NCBI GenBank assembly: GCA_028456385.1
Contig: JALNQF010000594.1
Span: forward strand, 1 to 20,729
DNA length: 20,729 bases
Origin: Ophiosphaerella korrae
Lineage: Eukaryota; Ascomycota; Dothideomycetes; Pleosporales; Phaeosphaeriaceae
Reading direction: 5' to 3'
Shown here: piece by piece, positions 8,439-15,783 of the stretch
Layout of the letters: each line of letters starts with the position of its first letter
Position numbering within the stretch: position 1 is the first letter of the stretch
Made by a program: the position numbers and the translations under genes
Notes under the pieces: generated by a model
Database searches by the model: none
The model's input: only the letters and a program-made list of their open reading frames with translations
Told to the model about the DNA's origin: nothing

Positions 8439-8825
8439 CTAGCCGCTCTTTATACATAACCTGCGCAATCGATTGTAGAGCCGGCATTTTTCGAGATTGC
8501 CTTTAGGGTAGGATACCCAGTGAGTGGTGAGAAATACGCTGCTAGTAGCGATTGGTCCATCCATCATACAGACGACATTCGAAGTCGCCATTCGACCATT
8601 CCTCGCTTTGCCATTAGACAGCATCCGCGCGGCCCCCTCGAAGGTGACGTCTGATTCAAATGTACGGTGCTCTTTGACCGCTGATATATTGTCCGAACTT
8701 GTCGTAAGCAAAAGTTGATTCGGACGATGACGTCTCCTTAGCACACAGTGACCAGCATTAAAATGCGTGACTACTACGAGTACACCGTCGACTACAAAGA
8801 GTGCAAGAATATCACTAGGAAGCAC
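8439..8825 (-). CDS. Hypothetical ORF, weak support
   Basis: A 128-codon frame with no recognised motif; the start (ATG at 8823-8825) is followed by a hydrophobic run (ILALFVVDGVLVVV) that could be a membrane or signal segment. No homology is recognised and no intron signals were noted. A + strand frame (8763-8939, 58 codons, beginning MRDYYEYTVDYKECK and rich in Lys and Cys) overlaps its 5' end and is equally possible. At most one is real; both may be chance. Confidence 0.2.
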   Translation of the reverse strand: MLPSDILALFVVDGVLVVVTHFNAGHCVLRRRHRPNQLLLTTSSDNISAVKEHRTFESDVTFEGAARMLSNGKARNGRMATSNVVCMMDGPIATSSVFLTTHWVSYPKGNLEKCRLYNRLRRLCIKSG

Positions 8826-9194
8826 ACGTCCAAGAAAGAAAAGGATATTCCATGTAAAAAGGTTACTGAAGGAAACGAGCCCATATGTTCCTCAGTCAAC
8901 AGGATCCCTTGGGAGTCTGGATTCACGGGCACTTATTGAGAATGCGGTCAAATGATATTCCGTCGGAAATTAGTCGAGAATAACACTGATAGCGAAAAAC
9001 AATTGAGTCTCGCGGCTGGGTGGACGCAACCCCATGGGTTTTGGAGGAAAGATTGCCATGTTCAAGGATCAGCTACAGCGATGGAAGTGTACAGATTGAA
9101 ATCCTAATCGTATAAGAAACAATTTACTCCTATTTACAGGATGACAAATCGAGCACTAATTCTTCAGTGTCTTTGTATTGTGCATCAGGGCGTT

Positions 9195-9548
9195 TTAAAA
9201 TAGGGCTTTTGAATTTCCAAGTGCTATATAAGACAGATCAGGCGAGGTGCCCTTAAGAAATTCTGTGCGCTTATCGTCGACGGAGTAAAACATGCCTTTG
9301 AAAGGCTGAATACCTATCCACATCTCATAGAGCGCTAGGCCAAGTCCGAATAGATCATCCTCTCTCTGAGCTGAGTTCAAATGCAAAGATGAACTTGTGG
9401 AATCGCCTAGCTAGACGTTGAGATCTTTGTCGAGGAACAGATTATCGCAATTGACATCTCCGTGCCCGATACCATTCATATGAACGAAATGAAGCCCAAG
9501 GGCAGCCTGGTCAGCCCAACGACAAATAACCGTTGTGTCCGGAAGTCA
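9195..9548 (-). pseudogene. Protein-kinase C-lobe relic
   Basis: Read on the minus strand: PDTTVICRWADQAALGLHFVH, then MNGIGHGDVNCDNLFLD, DLNV, a TAG stop (9411-9413), LGDS, SSLHLNSAQREDDLFGLGLALYEMWIGIQPF. HGDVNCDN is the catalytic loop with its Asp (9456-9464 encodes HGD). LGDS stands where fungal kinases of this type have LGDF, so the DFG-like motif is damaged. The RE.DLFGLG.ALYEM helix is normally conserved. The TAG is one change from CAG (or AAG), and an upstream TGA (9546-9548) is one change from CGA. No N-lobe is found. This is a different kinase type from the relics at 1646 and 2840. Confidence 0.75.
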
Positions 9549-9876
9549 AGCGCCATGTTGAGGGTTAAACTTGTTTACTAACCTAAGCCTAAGATAGGGC
9601 TAAGTAGAAAAACTGCGTATATTATACAAATACATGTACTATGTACATAAATATAGTACTCAAGCTTAGTTACGCTGAGCTACCGAACCTCTATATATTT
9701 AGATAATTCTCTAGCCCTTACAACACAGTAATTCTTTCGATATTACTCCTAAAGTTAAGTTGCGCCTAGTTTATTCTATGATATATATACTAGAGGGTTG
9801 CAAAATTGTTCCGCTATTCTAAGGCTACACCTTGTGATACTCACCAATCCGTTGCACAAAAATCAAAACAGCAAAC
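9549..9876. other. AT-rich interval upstream of the PD-(D/E)XK-like gene
   Basis: No ORF. The interval is AT-rich with many TA steps (for example 9613-9660 and 9775-9795) and resembles RIP-affected transposon debris. The final ~100 bases must include the promoter and leader of the gene starting at 9877, if it is expressed; TATATATA at 9782-9790 is a possible TATA element but is not distinctive here. Confidence 0.4.
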
Positions 9877-11241
9877 ATGGCTAACCAGCAAACATCACCA
9901 AACATTACTCTGAAAGCTTTAACACCCCTAGAGAAGTTACGACGCACCGCGTGGACGCCAGCTCCTCCATCCGATCCCGAATCAACAGAGCGGTTGTGGG
10001 CAGCTGTGAGAAACATGATTGCTCGTAGTTCTTCTATTCCCGATGCACTGAGGGGGCAGACGGGCACAGGGCGGGGATGGGGACAGGGACGGGGATGGGG
10101 ACGGGGACGGGGACAAGAACGAGGCACAGATAGCCAGGAGAACCAAGAGAACCAGGAGATCACTCCATCAGAACCCGAGAGAAGAGCCGAGGTGCAGGAA
10201 ACCTCTGAAACAAAGACCGAGGCTATAGGCCCTTGCAATACGCGCTTCGAAGACGCCATCCTTATCCCGCACGGTATCATCATCGATCGCACCCGCCGTA
10301 TGAACGGAGGCGCCTTTGATTACTTCGGTACGGCACCTCCCCCTAACAACGAATATTCTAGTTTGGAGAGTCTAGATCATATCAAGATCTGGCTAGACAC
10401 AAGTAAGGAGCGACTGACGGAGATCACTACTGAATACCAGGCGATGGACCAACGCCGACTATGTGAGAATGAATACGCAACGTTCGCCAAAGAGAATTTG
10501 TTCAAAGGAACGCGGCGTGTAGGGGAGCCTGCGCAGGGCGAACGATTCCGCGTAGAGCGCATGGTCACCCCGTCTCTGCTGCCTACTGACTCTGACTCTG
10601 ACTCTGACTCTGGGCTGTGGGAAAAGCCTCCGCAGCACCTAAACACAACATCTGCAGAAGAGTGGAGCTGGGATGTCCGACCTGACTGCTCCTACTGGCT
10701 ATCCCTTCAAGGCTTCAACCCAGAGTGGGTCGACAAGGCCGATATTGTGACGTACGTGAAAGATGGCATCGTGACTTGCCCCTACCTTACCATTGAATTC
10801 AAACACGAACGCGAATCCGACCGCAATGTCATCAAGCGAGTCGCCGCCGCTGGTTCAATGGCGCTATATAACCGCTTCTGCCTCTATCATCGTGCGACCT
10901 CTCTCGTTCGCAATAATCAAAAGAGACATGCAGATTTTAAACCTACTCCTTGGCAGCAGCTCCGCCACTTTGGCCTTACCTTTGCCAGTTCTACATTTGA
11001 GGTGTGGGAACTTAAGCCTGTGAGTACAAATAATAGCGATTGGGGCGGATGTACTATACAAAGGCTACAGCGTGGAGATTGTCAACGGAGTATTTACGCT
11101 ACTTACCAATTGATGAACTGGACAAATGAAATTCACCGATGGGGTTTGTCAGTACATGGGCCTTTGGTTAAGAATGAGATCAACGTATGTTTGAATGACG
11201 GTACGCAATCAATCAACTCAAAAAGGGAGCTCATAAAATAA
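9877..11241 (+). CDS. Orphan PD-(D/E)XK-like protein with Gly/Arg repeat
   Basis: An uninterrupted 454-codon ORF starts at an ATG in good context (AAACATGGC). Order: an N-terminal region with LTPLEKLRRTAWTPAPPSDP; a Gly/Arg/Trp repeat at residues 65-83; ENQENQE; a middle helical part; Asp-Ser repeats at 238-245; then the conserved block RPDCSYWLSLQGFNP (from residue 268), CPYLTIEFKHE (301-311), VAAAGSMALYNR and HFGLTF, VWEL and EIHRWGLSVHGP (419-429). D270 with E307-x-K309 gives the D...ExK triad of PD-(D/E)XK enzymes. I recall this RPDC.YWLSL / TIEFK block from uncharacterised fungal proteins; it is not the DUF7924 family of the upstream gene. The last ~14 residues (after about 11199) are read out of frame through transposase sequence, so the native C-terminus was replaced. 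Nuclease function is inferred. Confidence 0.8.
   Translation: MANQQTSPNITLKALTPLEKLRRTAWTPAPPSDPESTERLWAAVRNMIARSSSIPDALRGQTGTGRGWGQGRGWGRGRGQERGTDSQENQENQEITPSEPERRAEVQETSETKTEAIGPCNTRFEDAILIPHGIIIDRTRRMNGGAFDYFGTAPPPNNEYSSLESLDHIKIWLDTSKERLTEITTEYQAMDQRRLCENEYATFAKENLFKGTRRVGEPAQGERFRVERMVTPSLLPTDSDSDSDSGLWEKPPQHLNTTSAEEWSWDVRPDCSYWLSLQGFNPEWVDKADIVTYVKDGIVTCPYLTIEFKHERESDRNVIKRVAAAGSMALYNRFCLYHRATSLVRNNQKRHADFKPTPWQQLRHFGLTFASSTFEVWELKPVSTNNSDWGGCTIQRLQRGDCQRSIYATYQLMNWTNEIHRWGLSVHGPLVKNEINVCLNDGTQSINSKRELIK
10071..10114 (+). repeat. GGGGAY minisatellite inside the coding sequence; G-quadruplex-capable
   Basis: Seven runs of three or four G, separated by AT, AC or ACA, lie in 44 bases of the coding strand and encode alternating RG/WG residues. 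Four or more G-runs with 2-3 nt loops meet the usual G-quadruplex pattern. Confidence 0.9.
10588..10611 (+). repeat. (GACTCT)4 coding repeat
   Basis: Four perfect hexamers encode (Asp-Ser)4 just ahead of the conserved PD-(D/E)XK-like block. An acidic Ser-Asp tract of this kind is a potential CK2-type phosphorylation region (inference). Confidence 0.95.
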
Positions 11242-11540
11242 TGTCGTCAGCTAAGTTCATGCGCGATCAGATCTCTAGCCTTGAGAGAGCCAATGAGGCA
11301 GCCAGTAAGCGTAGATTACGGAAGGAGAAGCAGATTCAGAAGCAAGGAGTCTTAAAAAAGGGGCAAGGAGACGATATACTCGCTCAGAGAGAGGCTGTGC
11401 AGCGTCAAGTTAGTGAACAGCGTCAAGATGGAGAGCGATCAGGCCTAAGTCGCCAGGCTCGCGCGCGCTGCAAAAGGTGCGGAGAGACTGTGCACAACAA
11501 CTCACGTACGTGTAAAAATAATGCAGCAAATGCTGCTTAA
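11199..11540 (+). pseudogene. Pogo/Fot1 transposase C-terminal tail with zinc-knuckle-like end
   Basis: Frame 3, open from 11199 after a TGA, reads INQLKKGAHKIMSSAKFM, LERANEAASKRRLRKEKQIQ, GVLKKGQGDD, and ends with CKRCGETVHNNSRTCKNN. An (I)QLxKGAxxxM helix, a coiled LxxANEAxxKRRxRKxxxIQxxG segment and a CxxCGxxxHNSRTC end are the normal C-terminus of many fungal pogo-type transposases. The DDE domain is missing. The ATG at 11241 is inside the tail and shares an A with the stop of the preceding gene (TAATG); this is a coincidence of the junction, not operon-like coupling. The PD-(D/E)XK-like ORF overlaps the tail by about 43 bp in another frame. Confidence 0.8.
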
Positions 11541-11640
11541 TTTAATATATCAATATATCTAGGTTACTCTAGTGCGATGTTGAGTTATATGCTTGAACAG
11601 GTGCGCAGAGCTGGCGAGGTGGCCCGCTCGCCTGTAGTTA

Positions 11641-12652
11641 AAGTACGTTAGCCGCTTCTTGTCCATGTTTTGGCAGACCATCTTCGCACGCCTGGGAGTC
11701 ATCCCGGCAATGTCGACTGCATACCACCCTAAAGCCGAAGGTCAAAGCGGAAAGACAAATTAGACAGTGGAAATTACTCTACGGTGTATGGTACCGAATC
11801 ATGACGTGTCAATGATAGGCTGGGACGAGCTTTTGCCAGACATTCAATTCGCAATCAATACATCGCGCAACTTCGCCACAGGAGAAACGCCTTTCAAGCT
11901 GCTATACGGTGTGCACCCACGCGACGGCACAGACTTCGGCAATCTATCCACACACCATGAAAACTCAGAGCAGTTCCTCCGCGATCGCGGTGATATTCAC
12001 AACCAAGCCGAAGAAGCACTCAAGCTAGCCCAAGCAAAGATGGCCATCTACTACGACAAGCAACATTTCCCAATTCAAATCAATGAAATGGTGTACCTGA
12101 AGCTTACTCGTAAGCTTAACCACGGCTATCGAATCCCCCACGCCTCGACGCTCGACGTCATCAAGACTGGACCCTACAAAGTCACCGGACGCATCGGCAA
12201 GAACGCTTTTCGACCCGACTTACCGGCACACATGAAAATACACGCGGTTATCTCGGTCATACATCTCGAATCCGCACGAGCTGGCCCGTACAATCGCGCA
12301 CCAGTGGCTGCCCCGCGTGTAACGGATGCCGCTGAGAATACCGTTGCGGATGCTACTACGGATGCGCCAAGGACAACGAACAAGCACACGCCTACGCCCG
12401 TCTCCTGCCCCCGACGGTCAGCCAAGAGACAACGTGGACTGCATTCTCACTAAGGAGCTACGCCGAGTTCCTGGCAAGAAACAGAAAGAATGGCACTATA
12501 AGGTGAGGTGGCAGGGTTATGGTGCATCTGAGGATTCTTTCGTGCCGGAAGCACAACTACGACTAGATGTTCCTGAGATTGTCAGTGTCCGGGACTCTAG
12601 GTTCGGCCAACGCCGTTCACGACGTCTCCAGGCACAATTGACATCATCTTAG
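11641..12652 (+). mobile_element. Ty3/Gypsy chromovirus relic: integrase C-terminal part and chromodomain
   Basis: Frame 1 from 11641 gives the end of an integrase core (FWQTIFARLG, STAYHPKAEGQSGKTN), a TAG at 11761-11763 in place of a Gln codon, then WDELLPDIQFAINTSRN, TGETPFKLLYGVHPR, AKMAIYYDKQH, a GYRI/KTGPYKV..RIGKNAFRPDLP SH3-like part and ISVIHLE, ending at 12451. A chromodomain follows in frame 2 (12428-12652): DNVDCILTKELRR, HYKVRWQGYGASEDSFVPE. In intact integrases the catalytic Glu lies in GQ(S/T)ER.NQ; here it is Gly (GQSGK). The frame change near the CCCCC at 12407-12411 separates integrase from chromodomain. Gag, protease, reverse transcriptase and the 5' LTR are absent, so the copy is 5'-truncated and inactive. 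Confidence 0.9.
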
Positions 12653-12952
12653 GCCTATATAGGCCATAGGTCGACAACCTTTTGCGCCACCATGCGAGCG
12701 CAGCCCACTACGAGGCTCTTATTTCTGCAATAATATCAACAAAAACAACAATATAAATTCTCACTACATCACCTTCACTCTCACCAAGCGTGCCCATATG
12801 AACTAGCGTGCTTTCCTTGCAAATTCACCGCAGCCTTGACACGGCAGGCACGCCTCACAAATTGCGCACACAAACTCTCGCTCGAACGCAAAAACATCAT
12901 CGCAAACTCATCTGACTCTTACTCTCAAAAGCGCATCTGCTACATCTACTCG
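12653..12952. other. Possible 3' untranslated region/LTR of the Gypsy relic
   Basis: The ~300 bp between the chromodomain stop and the first recognisable monooxygenase codon hold no gene. ATATAAA at 12752-12758 followed by pyrimidine/CA-rich sequence resembles the TATA box and R-U5 part of fungal LTRs. I found no second copy, primer-binding site or target duplication, so an LTR is only a candidate. Confidence 0.3.
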
Positions 12953-13711
12953 TGCGAGCAGCAGAAGATCTTCCTCGTTGGCGATTGTGCCACTCCTTCC
13001 CACCCTCTGGAGGGCTTGGTATAAACACTGGAATCGGCGATATCCACAATTTGTGCTGGAAGCTGGCGTTTATCCTCAACGAAAAGGTTTTAAATACTCA
13101 ACGCCTACTAGCATTGTATACAATCGAAAGGCGGCCCGTAACCGTTGCAAATGCCACACAGTCCTGGATCAATTCGAAGGTCTGGTTCGGGACGTTAGAC
13201 AGGGTCAAAGTCATGCTCGATGGCAGACCCCGGGGACCAAGACGTGGATATATACTGTCAGAAACTCGAAATTCTCTCGAAACTCGGCGCTGCGGTCGAA
13301 GAAAACTGTCCTCACTTTGATTCTCTCGGCCTCCAGCTAGGTTACAGCTACGGGAAGCCGGCCGCTGATCCCCCCAAAGATTGTTCACAATTCAACCAGT
13401 CCGCTGCTCCGGGCCACCGCCTTCCACATATGTGGCTGCCGGACGGCAAGTCGACCTTGGATTTGATTCCGGATAACGGATTCACTCTACTCACAACAGG
13501 CGAGACGGCGTCGACATTGCGAACATCTACTTTCAAGCTGCATAACAGAGAGATCACAGTGAACCGGGTCAATATTGACGACTTGCCCGACGTGAGAGAG
13601 TTTCTGGGTCTCGATACCCGCACCAGTTTATTGGTGCGGCCCGATCAACACATCCTGGGGCGCGTTGTATCAGAGGAGGATCTCGCACAACTTTTGGACA
13701 GTATTATCTAG
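12953..13711 (+). pseudogene. FAD-dependent aromatic monooxygenase, C-terminal half
   Basis: The first block is IFLVGDCA (frame 2), then HSFPPSGGLGINTGIGD, HNLCWKLAFIL, LALYTIERRPV.VANA (frame 1). This is the second FAD-binding motif (GD..H..PP.GG.G.NTG..D) of the phenol 2-monooxygenase/PHBH-like FAD_binding_3 family. The rest, in frame 2 from about 13222, is the thioredoxin-like C-terminal domain: HFDSLGLQLGYSYG, PGHRLPHMWLPDGKSTLDL, LLVRPDQHILGRV, stop at 13709. Two 1-nt changes break the frame: loss of a C at 12990-12991 and gain of a G at 13222-13223, both in short homopolymers. The N-terminal Rossmann GxGxxG half is absent, and the Gypsy relic lies directly upstream, suggesting that retroelement insertion or recombination removed it. 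Confidence 0.87.
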
Positions 13712-14054
13712 AGTCGAAATGTTTTGAATTTTATCTTTTTTTATTGTACCTACGCAAGCTCGGGTGAGGCATTGGATTAAATTTTTGGTGGCTTCATTGA
13801 TACTACTATTTACCACATTGTCCAATTCCCAGTTTCTCTCCACGTTTGCCTCCAGCACACAAAATTTCTGTGCACGAACAACAGATCAGAAAACCAGTTT
13901 CTCCGAAAATCCCCGCCTCAAAGCACATCACTAGCATTTCGGTCCAGGACAAGCGTACAACAACAGTGAATGAGTCTTTGCATATATAAACTTCAAGGGA
14001 AAGGATGTTTGATGACCGTCTTTCCAGCGCCCTTGCCCAATGTTGCGACCGCAA

Positions 14055-15065
14055 TCATTCTTTCAGTGCATCCTCAGCATCGCCACTAAATTCTCTAACC
14101 CATGGGAGCTTGAAGGTCTTGTTGTAGTTATTTACCGCCCAGGTCAGTGCTTCCCAAGCTCGCCAATGCTCATCGGGACTGGCCGGAATGACGATGGGAT
14201 GCGGTGTGCCCTTGATATGGAACGTGACGCTCAAATGCTTGACGGCCAATGGCAGCTTTCTCCCTGATTTAAAGACCACACAAGCGGTTTCGGTCTTTGG
14301 ATCCTCCACACACTGCTCCAGGAGACTCGGCACCGTTGGATCCCTCTCCCTGCCAGCCGCATCCAATGCGTAACTCAAATTTCCCTTGGCCATGTCGTGG
14401 ATCGCCGCCTTGACATCAGATACCACAGTTGGCGACGAATAGTCAAAACATTTGCTCGCGCCCAGTTCGAGCAATTCACTGTGACGAGACGATGAGGCAG
14501 TGACAAAGATTGGCTCACACCCAACTGCTTTAGCGAATTGAAGTGTGCAGACGCCGACGCTGGTCGAAGCGCCCCATATCAGTATTGGACCTGGGTTGCT
14601 GTGCTCGGTGCGGGTATGATTTGGGACGGGCAAAGGTAGTTTGAAGAGGTTGAATACCGTATCTGCAGCCGTCATGGTGGCCGATGCCAGGCCGGCCGCG
14701 TGGCTCATTGGGACATGGTCTGGGACGGCGAAGCACATATCCTCAGGGCAGACCAGAAAATCCTGGTGCGTCCCGTACTTGATGGGTCGCCCTAGGCTCG
14801 TCGGTGTATAGCCTGCGACCAACTGACCAGGCTTGAACTTTGAATCTGGTGCTGAAGAGACCACTTCTCCACTAAAATCGTATCCAAGCACGGTGGAATG
14901 AATGCCCAATTCGGTTGAATGGACGATGTCGGCGGGATTGGCGCCAGAATAAACAGTTCGCACCAAGATTTCCTTCTCGCCATGCTCCGGAATACTAAAG
15001 TCCTTGCGAACTTCAAAAGAGAAGTCTTCACGGACGTACAATGCGATGTTGCGCTCTGACGCCAT
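14055..15065 (-). CDS. Trans-enoyl reductase-type MDR oxidoreductase (LovC/ToxD-like)
   Basis: The 336-codon ORF has the zinc-free medium-chain dehydrogenase layout: N-terminal GroES-like domain with GANPAD, VLGYDFSGEV and LVAGY; SHAAGLASATMTAADTVF; the NADPH-binding ILIWGASTSVG (glycine motif at residues 165-171), QFAKAVGCEPIFVTAS, LGASKCFDY, LDAAG. Fungal enzymes of this type serve as trans-acting enoyl reductases for polyketide synthases or as small quinone oxidoreductases. The frame stops at 14055 after ALKE. In the next frame the expected end (MIAVATLGKGAGKTVIKHP) continues to a TGA at 13993-13995, so loss of one base in the A-run (14058-14059) removes about 20 residues. This may be a real truncation or a sequence error. 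The next gene, a monooxygenase relic, converges from the other strand. Confidence 0.87.
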   Translation of the reverse strand: MASERNIALYVREDFSFEVRKDFSIPEHGEKEILVRTVYSGANPADIVHSTELGIHSTVLGYDFSGEVVSSAPDSKFKPGQLVAGYTPTSLGRPIKYGTHQDFLVCPEDMCFAVPDHVPMSHAAGLASATMTAADTVFNLFKLPLPVPNHTRTEHSNPGPILIWGASTSVGVCTLQFAKAVGCEPIFVTASSSRHSELLELGASKCFDYSSPTVVSDVKAAIHDMAKGNLSYALDAAGRERDPTVPSLLEQCVEDPKTETACVVFKSGRKLPLAVKHLSVTFHIKGTPHPIVIPASPDEHWRAWEALTWAVNNYNKTFKLPWVREFSGDAEDALKE

Positions 15066-15174
15066 GATGGGGTATTATTTTCTGGATAAAGAATTTTCAA
15101 TGAGGCAGCAGAAAGGACAAATGATGATACTGAGAAAGATCTCTGGATGACACTTTATACTATGGGCTCATTCT

Positions 15175-15615
15175 CTATCCTTCTCCTCCGTCCACATAAG
15201 GAGCCAGATATATAAGCATAGCTTGAGGCAGCTTAGTCTGTCCGGAGTCGGATCTTTGGGGATCGACCGAGCGTGTTTCATAATCTCTAGCCAAGCTGAC
15301 ACCCTCATTGTCAATAAAGATCAACCACGCAATCTGAAGTATTGATGCCAAGTCCCCGCGATAAAAATAGACTACAAGTTCTGCTGCTAATGTGGCTCCG
15401 GGATGTGGAGGATGGCGGAAACTAGTCCATTTACCCCTCTTCTGTGGACTGAGGCAGTTTCTCGGCGAGACTTCTATGTCCACCCCGCCGATCTCCACCA
15501 GATTGCAAATGGCTTCCCAACCCCAAATACTCCTCTGATTTGTGGGAGCCTTCCGTAGCGGCAGGTGGTACGTAGATAGAGTTCTAAACTCTGCCTGATC
15601 CGGTCTCGAGGGCAT
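15175..15615 (-). CDS. Unidentified conserved-looking ORF
   Basis: A 146-codon uninterrupted frame with protein-like composition: SIWGWEAICNLVEIGGVDIEV, RGKWTSFRHPPHP, LVVYFYRGD, AWLIFIDNEGVSLARDYE, then LPQAMLIYLAPYVDGGEG and the stop. I do not recognise the family. It lies in the same orientation as the enoyl reductase gene, whose ATG is about 110 bp away, and head-to-head with the transporter gene, so it may belong to the metabolic locus. It could also be the end of a longer gene whose upstream exons are lost. No signal peptide or obvious cofactor motif is visible. Confidence 0.5.
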   Translation of the reverse strand: MPSRPDQAEFRTLSTYHLPLRKAPTNQRSIWGWEAICNLVEIGGVDIEVSPRNCLSPQKRGKWTSFRHPPHPGATLAAELVVYFYRGDLASILQIAWLIFIDNEGVSLARDYETRSVDPQRSDSGQTKLPQAMLIYLAPYVDGGEG

Positions 15616-15783
15616 CAGTCACGCTCGGCGATTACGACTCAATTTCAACATGAATCATTTCGTGTTTTCAGTTGTTATATAGATTTTCTGTCCACCACTA
15701 CTTAACGTTCACCACTCTCCCCTTTTCTAATCTAGCCTCCTGAGATTCTAACAAATCACTGATTTTATGTGACCGACGTAAAC
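15616..15783. promoter_or_regulatory. Divergent intergenic region
   Basis: 168 bp separate the minus-strand ORF from the plus-strand transporter. TTATATAG (15675-15682) is a TATA-like element. If both genes are real, they share this short bidirectional promoter, as is common in fungal metabolic clusters. I can name no specific factor site. Confidence 0.3.

Noticed and set aside
9825..10292. Minus-strand 155-codon ORF with Pro/Arg/His repeats
   Set aside because: It is the antisense reading of the GGGGAY minisatellite inside the PD-(D/E)XK-like gene.
11239..11243. TAATG stop/start overlap as bacterial-like translational coupling
   Set aside because: The downstream frame is a transposase tail that is already open upstream of this ATG, in a genome with fungal introns; the overlap is a junction accident.
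12174..12425. Minus-strand ORF within the integrase region
   Set aside because: It is antisense to a clearly recognisable Gypsy integrase.
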